Shown piece by piece: positions 46,045-54,808 of a stretch of DNA of 64,000 bases. Under the pieces are notes generated by a model. The model saw only the letters and a list, made by a program, of their open reading frames with translations. It had not been told where the DNA came from and searched no databases. The translations under genes were made by a program, and so were the position numbers. Where the stretch lies: assembly GCF_000270245.1 (NCBI RefSeq), contig NC_015635.1, forward strand, positions 1,364,001 through 1,428,000, in the 5' to 3' direction. This DNA is from Microlunatus phosphovorus NM-1 (lineage in GTDB: Bacteria > Actinomycetota > Actinomycetes > Propionibacteriales > Propionibacteriaceae). Within the stretch, counting starts at the first letter, position 1. Every line of letters begins with the position of its first letter.

Positions 46045-49000
46045 ATGAGCGCCGTGACCACTCTCAGCCCGCCGGTGCAGGCCTGGCTTCGCAGCCTGGA
46101 CGACGGTGTGCTGCGCGACGAGTTCGACCCGGGGACGTTTCAGCGCGCCGTGGGGTACGCGCAGGGCAACCGCGTGGTGCTCACCGGGACAGCCGGCAAT
46201 CCCTCGGTCCTGGAGGCCCGGGTGATCGGCAGCCGGTCTCGGCTCTACACCTCGACCGTCGAGCCGCACTTCGACCGCAGCTCAGGCTTCCTGGACTACT
46301 GGTCCACCGAGTGCAGCTGCCCGATGGGCGGCGACTGCAAGCACGTGGTGGCCCTGATCATGGTCGCCCGCCGTCAGCTGGATGGCGGGGCGGTGCCTGC
46401 TCTGTCGCCGACTGCCGGCCGGCGATCCGGAGACACCGAGTGGGAGCGACTGCTGCAGCCGTTGGCCACCGTGTTGCCCGCGGCCGAGCCGCGACCGCTC
46501 GCCCTGCAGCTGGAGCTCGACCACCGGGAGACCCGCTGGTCGGCTCCGACGACCAGGGTGCTGCTGCGGCCGATGACTCATGGCAAGCGGAACAACTGGA
46601 TCAAGACCGGGGTCTCCTGGGAGCAGTTGCTGGGCAATCGGCAGACGGTGCCCGTGGTGGAGGAACAGCGTCGGCTGCTGCGCCGGATCCGGGTGATCGC
46701 CGACGCCAACGGCCCGGGCTACCGCTATGGCGCGGCGGGCGAGTTGGACATCGCCGAGGTCGGACCAGAACTCTGGGCGTTGCTGATCGAGGCTCATCAG
46801 GTCGGGGTGGAGTTCCTGCTCGGACCAGGATTGGCCTCGGTGGATGTACGCACCAAGCCGGCAGAGCTCGAACTCCGCGCCATCGACACCGCGACAGGAG
46901 TTCGACTGGTGCCCGAACTGCGCCTCGACGGCGAGGTGCAGGACCCGGCGCGGGTGCAGCTGCTCGGCTTGCCGGCTTTCGGCTGCCTCGTGCTCGACCG
47001 GTCGGCCCTCGGCTGGGACGTGCGGCTGGCTCGCTTCGAGGAGGTGCTGGACTCGGCGGTCGCGAATCTGTTCCGCGCCGGCGGGATCGAGGTGCCCCTC
47101 GATCAGGTGCCGCGGTTGACGACGGACTTCCTGCCCGGCGTGCGGCAGCGGCTGTCGATCAGCGGTGACCTGGACGCGCTCCGGGAGCCGACAGTGACCG
47201 GTCCGCAGCTCGCGATCACCGTCGGCACCGGGCCCGGGCACCGTCTGGCGCTCACCCACAGCTTCCGCTACCAAGTCAACGACCGCCCGCTGGACGTGCG
47301 CAGTGACACGGTGACGCCGACCTACCCTGGCCTGCCTCGGCGCGCGGTCGCCGAGGAACAGGAACTGCTGCGCGATTTGGACTACCTCGCCACCGTGCCC
47401 GGTCTGATCTCCTCCGGGGCTGATCGCAGTCTCAGACTGGCGACCAGTGCGCTGCTCGCCGGCGCGGACACCGCCCGGTATGTCGAACTGGTGCTTCCTC
47501 GACTGCTCGAGGACGATCGGGTCCTCCTCACGCTGCCCGTCGATCTGCCGACGTACACCCACGTCACCGAGGCGCCGCTGATCACGGTGTCGGCGACCGA
47601 TCCGGAGGAGGAGGGCAGCGGCACCGACTGGTTCGACCTCGGGGTGACGGTCACGGTGGCCGGAGAGGACGTGCCGTTCCAGCCACTGTTCACCGCGCTG
47701 GCGGCAGGGGACGATCACCTGTTCCTCGACTCCGGGACCTGGTTCAGCCTGGACCGACCGGAGCTGGCCCAGCTGCGGGCCCTGATCGAGGAGGCGCGCG
47801 AGCTCAGCGATCCCGACAGTCCCGGACTGCGACTCAACCGGCTGCATGCCGGTCTCTGGGAGGAACTCGTCCAGCTCGGTGTCGTCGGGGAGCAGTCTGC
47901 GCGTTGGCAGCGCAGTGTGGGATCGCTGATCGGGCTGACCGAGATCCCCGAGCCGGCCCCGCCGGACCGGTTGAAGGCGGAGCTGCGGCCCTACCAGCAG
48001 CGCGGCTACGCCTGGCTCAGTCTGCTGTGGGATCACGACCTCGGCGGCATCCTGGCCGATGACATGGGACTCGGCAAGACGGTCCAGACGCTGGCGCTCG
48101 CGCAGCGGGCCAAGGAGAGCGGACAGCTGCAGCAGCCGCTGCTGGTGGTCTGCCCGACCTCGGTGATCGGCACCTGGGCGGAGCAGGCGGAGACGTTCTG
48201 CCCGGATCTTCGGGTCGCGACGGTCACCACCACCGCGCGGCGGCGCGAGACCGAGATCGCCGAGCTGGCCAAGGACTGCGACATCCTCGTCACCTCCTAC
48301 ACCCTGCTCCGGCTGGAGGCCGAGGACTATCACCAGCTCAGCTGGGCCGGGATGATCCTGGACGAGGCCCAGGCGGTGAAGAACTACCGCGGCAAGACCT
48401 ACCAGGCCGTACGCCGGGTGCCCGCATCATTCCGGCTGGCCATCACCGGCACCCCGCTGGAGAACTCGTTGATGGATCTGTGGGCGTTGCTGTCACTGAC
48501 CGCGCCCGGTCTCTACCCGAATCCGGACACCTTCGCCGACGACTACCGACGGCCGATCGAGCAGGGCGGCGACGCCGAGCGGCTGGCCCGACTGCGGCGC
48601 CGGATCCGGCCGCTGATGCTGCGCCGCCGCAAGGAGGAGGTGGCACCCGAGCTGCCGCCCAAAGTCGAGCAGGTGCTGGCGGTGGAGCTGTCCGCGGCGC
48701 ACCGACGGGTCTACGGCCGGCAGCTGCAGCGCGAGCGGCAGCGGGTGCTCGGGATGTTGGACGATGTGCAGCGCAACCGGATCGCGATCTTCCGCGCACT
48801 GACCAAGCTGCGCCAGCTCGCCCTCGCGCCGGAGCTGGTCGATGCCGAGCATGCCTCGGTCGGCTCGTCGAAGCTCGATGCGGTGATGGAGCACATCGGT
48901 GAAGTGGTGGCCGAGGGCCACCGGGCGCTGGTCTTCAGCCAGTTCACCGGGTTCTTGAGCCTGCTCCGGCGCCGACTCGACGCGGCCGGCATCGCGTACG

Positions 49001-49371
49001 AATATCTCGACGGCCGGACGCGCAAGCGGGCCGAGCGGATCGCCGCCTTCCGGACCGGGGACGCTCCGCTGTTCTTGATCAGTCTGAAGGCCGGCGGATT
49101 CGGGCTGACCCTGACCGAGGCCGACTACGTCTTCGTCCTCGACCCCTGGTGGAACCCTGCCGCGGAGGAGCAGGCGATCGACCGGACGCATCGGATCGGT
49201 CAGCAGCAGACCGTGATGGTCTATCGGCTGGTGGCCACCGACACCATCGAGGAGAAGGTCGTGGCCCTCCAGGAGCGGAAGCGTCGGCTGTTCGGCGACG
49301 TCATCGAAGGAGAAGGCGGCGGTTCGGCGCCGCTCACCGCCGACGACATCCGTGAATTGTTGAGGGGATGA
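46045..49371 (+). CDS. SNF2-family DNA/RNA helicase with SWIM zinc finger
   Basis: The 1108-residue protein joins a SWIM zinc finger (ECSCPMGGDCKHVVAL, about residues 88-105), a long middle region of unknown fold and a SNF2 motor. Walker A is DDMGLGKT (about 670), DEAQ is near 773, and the second RecA lobe shows FSQFTGFLSLL, KAGGFGLTLTEADYVFVLDPWWNPA and DRTHRIGQQQTVMVYRL. It is an ATP-driven translocase on DNA or nucleoprotein, related to bacterial HepA/RapA. TACCGT nine bases before ATG at 46045 suggests a leaderless promoter. Upstream frame is a shadow. Confidence 0.9.
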   Translation: MSAVTTLSPPVQAWLRSLDDGVLRDEFDPGTFQRAVGYAQGNRVVLTGTAGNPSVLEARVIGSRSRLYTSTVEPHFDRSSGFLDYWSTECSCPMGGDCKHVVALIMVARRQLDGGAVPALSPTAGRRSGDTEWERLLQPLATVLPAAEPRPLALQLELDHRETRWSAPTTRVLLRPMTHGKRNNWIKTGVSWEQLLGNRQTVPVVEEQRRLLRRIRVIADANGPGYRYGAAGELDIAEVGPELWALLIEAHQVGVEFLLGPGLASVDVRTKPAELELRAIDTATGVRLVPELRLDGEVQDPARVQLLGLPAFGCLVLDRSALGWDVRLARFEEVLDSAVANLFRAGGIEVPLDQVPRLTTDFLPGVRQRLSISGDLDALREPTVTGPQLAITVGTGPGHRLALTHSFRYQVNDRPLDVRSDTVTPTYPGLPRRAVAEEQELLRDLDYLATVPGLISSGADRSLRLATSALLAGADTARYVELVLPRLLEDDRVLLTLPVDLPTYTHVTEAPLITVSATDPEEEGSGTDWFDLGVTVTVAGEDVPFQPLFTALAAGDDHLFLDSGTWFSLDRPELAQLRALIEEARELSDPDSPGLRLNRLHAGLWEELVQLGVVGEQSARWQRSVGSLIGLTEIPEPAPPDRLKAELRPYQQRGYAWLSLLWDHDLGGILADDMGLGKTVQTLALAQRAKESGQLQQPLLVVCPTSVIGTWAEQAETFCPDLRVATVTTTARRRETEIAELAKDCDILVTSYTLLRLEAEDYHQLSWAGMILDEAQAVKNYRGKTYQAVRRVPASFRLAITGTPLENSLMDLWALLSLTAPGLYPNPDTFADDYRRPIEQGGDAERLARLRRRIRPLMLRRRKEEVAPELPPKVEQVLAVELSAAHRRVYGRQLQRERQRVLGMLDDVQRNRIAIFRALTKLRQLALAPELVDAEHASVGSSKLDAVMEHIGEVVAEGHRALVFSQFTGFLSLLRRRLDAAGIAYEYLDGRTRKRAERIAAFRTGDAPLFLISLKAGGFGLTLTEADYVFVLDPWWNPAAEEQAIDRTHRIGQQQTVMVYRLVATDTIEEKVVALQERKRRLFGDVIEGEGGGSAPLTADDIRELLRG

Positions 49372-49378
49372 GTGGGGG

Positions 49379-49891
49379 TCACAGCTCGATAGTGGGACTG
49401 ATGACGATGTGCGGGTCGCCGGCATCATCCTGTGCGTGGATGGCGAACTTCGCCAGCTCGGCGGGCAGGCCGTCCAGCACGAAGCGGCCGTCGGCGTCGG
49501 TGTGGGTGCTGCGCGTCGCGCCGCTCAGCAGCACTTCCACCAACAGCCCGTCTCCTGGCGCGATCCAGCCGTCCACCCGTACAGTGCCGTCCGGCTCCTG
49601 GGTGATCGTGACCATCGCGGTCAGCGACTCGGCGCTGAACGTGACGGTCCGGACCGCCTCGGTGGATGCCGATCGAGCGCCACTGGCCGCCAGGTCCAGC
49701 TGAGTCAAGGTAGCGACCTCGGCGTGCAGGGCATCCAAGGTGAGTTCGAACTGGATCCGCTCGATCAAGCCCCCGGGGACCGGGTCGGCGGCCGCCCACA
49801 GGGCAGCCAAGTCCTCGAGCAGGGCGATGTCGTGGTCATCGAGCGGTTCTGCCGCCAGGCGGAGCTCGACGGCGTCGTCATTGGTGTTCAT
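49379..49891 (-). CDS. sigma-factor partner protein with Cna_B-like C-terminus, unknown
   Basis: The 170-residue protein has an acidic helical N-terminus (LLEDLAALWAAADPVPGGLIERIQFELTLDALHAEVATL) and a C-terminal beta-sandwich-like segment (DGWIAPGDGLLVEVLLSGATRSTHTDADGRFVLDGLPAE) of carboxypeptidase-regulatory type. No zinc-binding anti-sigma motif or membrane helix is visible. It starts at ATG 49891, overlapping the ECF sigma stop (ATGA), so it is made with the sigma factor and probably binds or modulates it. That role is inference. Confidence 0.6.
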   Translation of the reverse strand: MNTNDDAVELRLAAEPLDDHDIALLEDLAALWAAADPVPGGLIERIQFELTLDALHAEVATLTQLDLAASGARSASTEAVRTVTFSAESLTAMVTITQEPDGTVRVDGWIAPGDGLLVEVLLSGATRSTHTDADGRFVLDGLPAELAKFAIHAQDDAGDPHIVISPTIEL

Positions 49892-50478
49892 CGGCCCTCC
49901 CAGGCAGGATCGGCGGCCAGGGCAAGCCGGAGCTTGGCCAGACAGCGGCCGCGGGTCGGCCCGATGCTGCCTTGCGGCATCCCCAGTGTCCGGGCGATCT
50001 CGGCATAGTCCGGGCGATCCGCGAAGGCGATCACCCGGAGCAGTGCCTGGCAGCGCTGCGGCAGCTTCTGGACCTGGGCCCACAACCGCGCCCGGGTGTC
50101 CCCGGCGATGATGTCGTCCTCGACCGAGTCCGGGCTCGCCTGCTGGTCCTGTCCGACGGCGCTGTCGAAGTCCTCCACCTTGACCCGTCTGGCGACCTTG
50201 GCCGCGCGCCAGGCCTCGCGCCGGGTCGTGACGACCATCCATTGCAGGACTGCCTGCGGCTCCGTGATGGTGTCGGCCTTGCGAACCAGGGTCAGCCAGA
50301 CGGTCTGGAGCACGTCCTCGGCGGTGGCGACGTCGAGCCGCACGCTGCGCACGGTGTGCCACAGGATCGGAGTCAAGATCGCGACCAGGTCGGCCATCTT
50401 CGCCTCATCGCCATCGCGGTAGGCACTGAAGAGCCGGCCGGCCCGGCTGGCCAGGCCATCCTCGGTCTTCTCGCGCAC
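49888..50478 (-). CDS. ECF RNA polymerase sigma factor
   Basis: The 196-residue protein has a region 2 with SVRLDVATAEDVLQTVWLTLVRKAD (core binding and -10 recognition) and a C-terminal region 4 HTH (DYAEIARTLGMPQGSIGPTRGRCLAKLR). GTG at 50478 follows GGAGC. It forms an operon with the partner protein; no standard membrane anti-sigma factor is adjacent. It is divergent from the phosphotransferase at 50.6 kb. Confidence 0.88.
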   Translation of the reverse strand: MREKTEDGLASRAGRLFSAYRDGDEAKMADLVAILTPILWHTVRSVRLDVATAEDVLQTVWLTLVRKADTITEPQAVLQWMVVTTRREAWRAAKVARRVKVEDFDSAVGQDQQASPDSVEDDIIAGDTRARLWAQVQKLPQRCQALLRVIAFADRPDYAEIARTLGMPQGSIGPTRGRCLAKLRLALAADPAWEGR

Positions 50479-50646
50479 GGGAGCTCCGTTCCTCGGGCTT
50501 GCCGATCGTTTCTATGCTCCTCATTGAGGAACGGGTCACGCTGCTGATACACCCGCGGCATGCGAGGATCGTCGTCCGCGGCCACTTGCCCTGGCAGGTG
50601 CGCCCACCCGAATGTCACCCGAACCTGGATCCAGAGGAGCCAGCCT

Positions 50647-51870
50647 GTGAACGCCGATCCGGACGGATCCCAGCTGCTGACCTCACCCGAGGTCGAGGAT
50701 CTGCTGCGCGCTGCCGTCGACCACGGTGGCGGCAGCCTGGTGTCGTGGCAGCTCGACCATGTCGACGCGCACCCGCAGCGATCGACGACGGCGACCTACA
50801 CGGCCGTCGTCAACTGGCCGTTCGGCCGGCGCAGCGAGCTGCTGGGCGCCAGCGTGCGAGTCGGCGGCCGGACCGAGACCGACGAGCGTGCGGTGATCTT
50901 CGCCAACGGGGTACGCGAGGTCGCGGTCTGGCTCTATCCGCGCGACCCGGATCTGCCCGGCCTGATCCGCGCGGCCTATCCCGAGCAGGTGGCGGCCCTG
51001 CTGCATGCGTACGAGATCACGCCCGAGCTGCTGGACGGCAGCCAGATCGAGCTGGAGATGGTCGGCTACCGCCCGCGCCGACGTGCCGTGCTGCGCGCGA
51101 CGGTCCCGATCGCCGGGGTGCGCACGGTGTTCTACCTCAAGGTCTTGCGGCAGAAGCTGTTCGAGCCGACGCTGCGCCGCCATCAGCTGCTGCTGGGTGC
51201 CGGGCTGCCCGCTCCCCAGGTTGCGGCGGCGACCGAGGACTTTCTGCTGGTGCTGCCCGAACTGCCGGGCCGGCCGCTCGCCCATGCCATCTTCGACCCG
51301 GTGGCCCCGTGCTCGGCCGAGCAGCTGGTAGGGCTGCTGGATGCCATGCCCCGCGAGGTCGCCACGCTGTCTCGGCGCAGTCCGTGGACCGACGCGATCG
51401 ACCAGTACGCCGCCATGGTGGCGGCGGCGCTGCCCCCGATGGAGCCGCGGCTCCGGTGGCTGGTCGATCAGGTCCGTGGCGGGTTGGCTGGCATCGAGCC
51501 CGGGAACGAGGCCACCCATGGCGACTTCCACGAGGGTCAGCTGTTCGTCGCCGACGGACGGGTGACCGGTCTGCTCGACATCGACACCGTCGGGCCCGGC
51601 CGGCGTGCCGACGACTTGGCCTGCCTGGTCGCGCATCTCTCGACCGTGCAGCGGATGAGCAGTGTGCAGGCGGCACGGGTGAGCCAGCTGCTGCGTACCT
51701 GGATCCCGGTGTTCGACGCCCGGGTCGACCCGGTCGAGTTGAGGCTGCGGGCGGCCGGTGTCGTGGTGTCGCTGGCGACTGGTCCGTACCGGGGTCAGGA
51801 GCCGCATTGGGAGGCCGAGACCGACCAGATCGTCTCCGCGGCCGAGCGGCTGGTGCGCAGCGCCGGCTGA
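50647..51870 (+). CDS. aminoglycoside phosphotransferase-fold kinase
   Basis: The 407-residue protein contains the APH catalytic core THGDFHEGQL (HxDx4N, with Gln in place of Asn) and the metal-binding aspartate LLDIDTVG. The N-terminal third (AVDHGGGSLVSWQLDHVDAHPQRSTTATYTAVV) is unlike antibiotic resistance enzymes, so its natural substrate is more likely a metabolite. GTG at 50647 has AGAGGAG upstream. It is divergent from the sigma factor gene. Confidence 0.82.
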   Translation: MNADPDGSQLLTSPEVEDLLRAAVDHGGGSLVSWQLDHVDAHPQRSTTATYTAVVNWPFGRRSELLGASVRVGGRTETDERAVIFANGVREVAVWLYPRDPDLPGLIRAAYPEQVAALLHAYEITPELLDGSQIELEMVGYRPRRRAVLRATVPIAGVRTVFYLKVLRQKLFEPTLRRHQLLLGAGLPAPQVAAATEDFLLVLPELPGRPLAHAIFDPVAPCSAEQLVGLLDAMPREVATLSRRSPWTDAIDQYAAMVAAALPPMEPRLRWLVDQVRGGLAGIEPGNEATHGDFHEGQLFVADGRVTGLLDIDTVGPGRRADDLACLVAHLSTVQRMSSVQAARVSQLLRTWIPVFDARVDPVELRLRAAGVVVSLATGPYRGQEPHWEAETDQIVSAAERLVRSAG

Positions 51871-51886
51871 TCCGTCCGCGCCGAGG

Positions 51887-51910
51887 CAAGATGAGAGACT
51901 TCTCATCTTG
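51887..51910. promoter_or_regulatory. inverted repeat TGAGA-N4-TCTCA upstream of the small secreted protein gene
   Basis: CAAGATGAGA (51887-51896), GACT, TCTCATCTTG (51901-51910) is a perfect 10-bp palindrome. A close match, GGTGAGA-ATGC-TCTCATCC (54581-54599), lies upstream of the histidine kinase gene. Both are 40-50 bp before the genes at opposite ends of the kinase-regulator region, so this is a likely operator of that regulator. It could also act as a weak terminator for the phosphotransferase gene. Confidence 0.55.
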
Positions 51911-51951
51911 ATCTCTCGTCGGTCTCATCGAGCGGAGGTTGGCTGAGTCGC

Positions 51952-52263
51952 ATGCGGACGCGTACCAAGTGGTTCATCGCCGGGGGAGCGGCGGCGTTCG
52001 TGCTCACCCCGGTGGCGGCGGTGTCCGGGTCGACCACCTTGGACGACGACCTGCCACAGCGTGGGCTGGTGGTCGAAGCTCGGGCCGCGAGCACTGCCCA
52101 GCCCAGCGCGCAGCCTGCCGCTGAGAAGAACGCCAAGAAGGACGAATCCAAGAAGGCGAAGAAGGAGCCGACGGGCAAGAAGACGGTGTCAGCCGCCAGC
52201 CCGGTCAGCCCGCACACCTCCCCCTCGCCGAAGACGCCGGCCTCGCCCAATTCCCCGGACTGA
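51952..52263 (+). CDS. small secreted Lys/Pro/Ser-rich protein, unknown
   Basis: The 103-residue protein has an N-terminal signal peptide (RTKWFIAGGAAAFVLTPVAAVSG) followed by a lysine-rich stretch (KNAKKDESKKAKKEPTGKK) and a Ser/Pro-rich tail, so the mature part is disordered and basic, probably cell-wall associated. No family is recognised. The TGAGA-N4-TCTCA repeat lies just upstream, which suggests it is an output of the adjacent two-component system. Confidence 0.65.
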   Translation: MRTRTKWFIAGGAAAFVLTPVAAVSGSTTLDDDLPQRGLVVEARAASTAQPSAQPAAEKNAKKDESKKAKKEPTGKKTVSAASPVSPHTSPSPKTPASPNSPD

Positions 52264-52266
52264 TCC

Positions 52267-52319
52267 GGTGGACTGGGCTGATCGGATGGACTGGGCTGAT
52301 CGGATGGACTGGGCTGATC
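52267..52319. repeat. three tandem 17-18-bp repeats
   Basis: GGATGGACTGGGCTGATC recurs three times (52267-52283 with one base fewer, 52284-52301 and 52302-52319) between the convergent small secreted protein and response regulator genes. It may act as a spacer or be a slippage product. Confidence 0.8.
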
Positions 52320-52323
52320 CCGC

Positions 52324-52983
52324 TCAGACCGACAGCCGGTAGCCGGCGCCGCGGACCGTGACGATCCGGTCGCTGCCGATCTTGTTGCGCAGATAGCGCA
52401 CGTAGACGTCGACCACGTTCGAGCCGGGGTCGAAGTCGTAGCCCCAGACCCGGGACAGCAGCTGTTCGCGGCTGAGCACTTGGTTGGGATGGCGCAGGAA
52501 GGTCTCCAGCAGCGTGAACTCCCGGGCGGAGAGCTCGACCGGCTTGCCGCTGACCGAGACGATTCGGGTACGCAGGTCCAAGCTGAGATCGCCCTGCGTG
52601 ACGACCACCGCCTGCGCCTGCGGCTGGTCCCGCAGCCGGATCCGTACCCTCGCCAGCAGCTCTTCGAAACGGAACGGCTTGGCCATGTAGTCGTCCGCGC
52701 CGCCCTCCAGCCCAGCGACGGTATCGGTGACGGAGTCTCGTGCGGTCAAGATGATGACCGGCAGGGTCGATCCCTGTCCGCGCAACGCCTCCAGCACCGC
52801 GAAGCCGTCCAGCTGGGGGAGACCGATGTCCAGCACCATCAGATCGAACTCGCCGCTGCAGGCATAGTCCAGAGCCTCCGGTCCGGTTCGCGCAATGGTG
52901 GTGGACAGACCGGCCGCCCGGAGCCCTTTCTGGACGAAGGCGGCGATCCGCGGTTCGTCCTCGGCGATCAAGATGGCAGCCAT
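52324..52983 (-). CDS. OmpR-family response regulator
   Basis: ATG at 52983 (MAAILIAEDEPRIAAFV) gives 219 residues. The receiver domain has D52 in MVLDIGLPQLDG, T80 and K102; the C-terminal winged helix reads LSAREFTLLETFLRHPNQVLSREQLLSRVWGYDFDPGSNVVDVYVRYLRNKIG. It follows the kinase gene and overlaps its stop (ATGA), so the order is kinase first, the opposite of the usual arrangement. Confidence 0.93.
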   Translation of the reverse strand: MAAILIAEDEPRIAAFVQKGLRAAGLSTTIARTGPEALDYACSGEFDLMVLDIGLPQLDGFAVLEALRGQGSTLPVIILTARDSVTDTVAGLEGGADDYMAKPFRFEELLARVRIRLRDQPQAQAVVVTQGDLSLDLRTRIVSVSGKPVELSAREFTLLETFLRHPNQVLSREQLLSRVWGYDFDPGSNVVDVYVRYLRNKIGSDRIVTVRGAGYRLSV

Positions 52984-54536
52984 CAGGCGGTCTCCTTCGG
53001 TAGGCCCAAGGTCGGCGAGCCCGGTGTGGGTGAGCCCAGGGTTGCTGAGCCCAGAGTCGGTAGGCACAGGGTGAACGTCGAGCCCGCCCCGACCTGAGAG
53101 GCCAGGGTCACCCGACCGTGATGGGCGACCGCGATCGCCTCGACGATGGCCAGTCCGAGACCTGCGCCGTCGTCGGAGCGGTTCGGCTCGGTGCCGGATG
53201 GATTGGGGCCACGTCCGAACCGCTCGAAGATCCGCCGCTGATCCTCCGGTGCGATGCCGACGCCTTCATCGCGCACCCACAGCCGTACTTCGGGCCCGTA
53301 CACCCGACCGCCGACGGCGATCACCGCGCCAGTATCGGTGAACCGCAGGGCGTTGGCCACCAATTGGATCAGCGCCTGAGTGATCCGTTGCGGATCGAGA
53401 TGGACGACCTCGTCGGCGCTGGCCTCGACCAGCCAGTGCCGGTCGCCCAGGGTGGCCACCTTGTCCACGACCCCAGCCAGCAGGTCGGCGACCACGACGG
53501 GCTCGGGCCGGACGAAATCCGGCCGTCGGGCCTTGGCCAGCATCAAGATCTCGTCGACCAGCCGCTGCATCCGGTCGAGTTCCTCGATGGCCAGATCACG
53601 TGTCTCGACCACGTCGCTCGGGTCGGTCGGGTCGACCAGTTCGAGATGTCCGCGCACGATGGTGATCGGGGTCTTGAGCTCGTGGCCGGCGTCATCGAGC
53701 ATCTGACGCTGGTTGTCGAAGGAGGCCGACAGCCGGTCGAGCATCGCGTTCATCGTGCGGCCGAGATCGGCGACCTCGTCCCGACTGGCCAGCTGGTCCT
53801 CGGGGATGCGATCGGAGAGATCGGTCTCGGTGATGCGCTGCGCGGTCTGGCGCAGGGAACGCAGTGGCGACAACAGACGTCCGGCGACCTGGTGACCGAC
53901 GATGCCGATCGCGAGCAACGCCACGAGGCAGACGGCGGCGTACGTCAGGTGGGTCCGGACGACGGGTTCGAAGGCGAGCCGGACATCGACGGCAGCAACA
54001 TAGTGCCCGAGGTCGGGGGAGCCTTTGACCTGGACGGGAACCGAGATGAAGGCGATGTCCGGGTGGCCGGCGGTCGAGATGCGTTGCAGCCGGATTGGCT
54101 CATCGGGCTTGACGGCGGCCGCGGCGGCGACCAGCTCGAGATCGTCCTCCAGCGACTTCTGGCTCGGCTCGTCCGAACTCGGAACCCACTCGATCTGACC
54201 ATTGACCAAGCCGAAGATCGCCTCATTGGGATCGGGCACCGAGCTCTTGATGGCGGCCCAGAGCAGGTCGCCAGGGCCTTTGATCGTCCGGCCGGTCTCA
54301 CCGCGTCCGGCCAGTACGGCGACGGTATTGATCTCTTCGTTCTCCTGCAACAGCGAACTGCGGATGCTGTCGAGCGTCTGATCGCGGGCGATCAGGTAGG
54401 AAGCGCCGCCGGCCCCGATCATGCCCAGCGCCGTGGTCACCAGGACTGCGGTGAGGATCCGGGCGCGTACCGACAGCGGTCGCCGAGACCTGCGCCGCCA
54501 GGGCACGCGTCGCCGGGGCTTGCGGTCGGCGGGCAC
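52983..54536 (-). CDS. sensor histidine kinase (HAMP type)
   Basis: The 517-residue kinase has two transmembrane helices flanking an outer domain of about 150 residues (from LTAVLVTTALGMIGAGGASYLIA to AVCLVALLAIGIVGHQVAGRLL), a HAMP domain (LLSPLRSLRQTAQRITETDLSDRIP), a DHp helix with DAGHELKTPITIVRGHLEL (His near residue 284) and an ATPase domain with DDGAGLGLAIVEAIAVAHHG. The C-terminus carries about four imperfect pentapeptide repeats (TLGSA TLGSP TPGSP TLGLP), encoded by 15-bp DNA repeats. Confidence 0.92.
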   Translation of the reverse strand: MPADRKPRRRVPWRRRSRRPLSVRARILTAVLVTTALGMIGAGGASYLIARDQTLDSIRSSLLQENEEINTVAVLAGRGETGRTIKGPGDLLWAAIKSSVPDPNEAIFGLVNGQIEWVPSSDEPSQKSLEDDLELVAAAAAVKPDEPIRLQRISTAGHPDIAFISVPVQVKGSPDLGHYVAAVDVRLAFEPVVRTHLTYAAVCLVALLAIGIVGHQVAGRLLSPLRSLRQTAQRITETDLSDRIPEDQLASRDEVADLGRTMNAMLDRLSASFDNQRQMLDDAGHELKTPITIVRGHLELVDPTDPSDVVETRDLAIEELDRMQRLVDEILMLAKARRPDFVRPEPVVVADLLAGVVDKVATLGDRHWLVEASADEVVHLDPQRITQALIQLVANALRFTDTGAVIAVGGRVYGPEVRLWVRDEGVGIAPEDQRRIFERFGRGPNPSGTEPNRSDDGAGLGLAIVEAIAVAHHGRVTLASQVGAGSTFTLCLPTLGSATLGSPTPGSPTLGLPKETA

Positions 54537-54580
54537 CCAGCAATCCTGCCAAAGTCGGCTGTGGGTCGCGATGAATCGCC

Positions 54581-54599
54581 GGTGAGAATGCTCTCATCC
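54581..54599 (-). promoter_or_regulatory. inverted repeat upstream of the histidine kinase gene
   Basis: GGTGAGA-ATGC-TCTCATCC lies 45 bp before the kinase start and matches the inverted repeat at 51887-51910 (TGAGA-N4-TCTCA). It is a probable autoregulatory site for the kinase-regulator operon. Confidence 0.5.
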
Positions 54600-54620
54600 A
54601 CCTCGTCTCCTGCGTGATCG

Positions 54621-54698
54621 CGGGACAAACGCGGGTCTCAACTGCTCGATAGCCCGCGACACGCCGCGGCTGACCAGTTGAGCCGCGGTTTTGTCCCG
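54621..54698. repeat. 80-bp imperfect palindromic element with terminator-like stem
   Basis: The left arm (54621-54644, CGGGACAAACGCGGG then TCTCAACTG) and right arm (54675-54698, CAGTTGAGCCGCGG then TTTTGTCCCG) are inverted copies over about 24 bp with small gaps. Inside, CCGCGGCT (54664-54671) pairs with AGCCGCGG (54681-54688), followed by TTTT, a classic plus-strand terminator form. The element resembles extragenic palindromic repeats and may be one of many genomic copies, though no second copy is in the window. Confidence 0.55.
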
Positions 54699-54808
54699 TC
54701 ACCGATTCTCGTCGAGGAGCAACCGCTTCCGAGTCATCAGCAGCAGGATCGTCGCCACATCCGCGGGGTCCTTGGCTGGGCCACGTGCCCGGCTGGCGGA
54801 TCGCCCAT

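Noticed and set aside
46282-48333. A 683-codon minus-strand frame opposite the SNF2 gene
   Set aside because: Low-complexity Gln/Arg/Gly-rich composition without motifs; it mirrors the SNF2 gene, which has full helicase signatures.
52267-52319. CRISPR-like repeats
   Set aside because: The units are directly adjacent, with no spacers between them, and there are no cas genes.
53118-54617. A plus-strand frame of 499 codons opposite the histidine kinase
   Set aside because: No motifs, and the kinase on the other strand has all expected domains.
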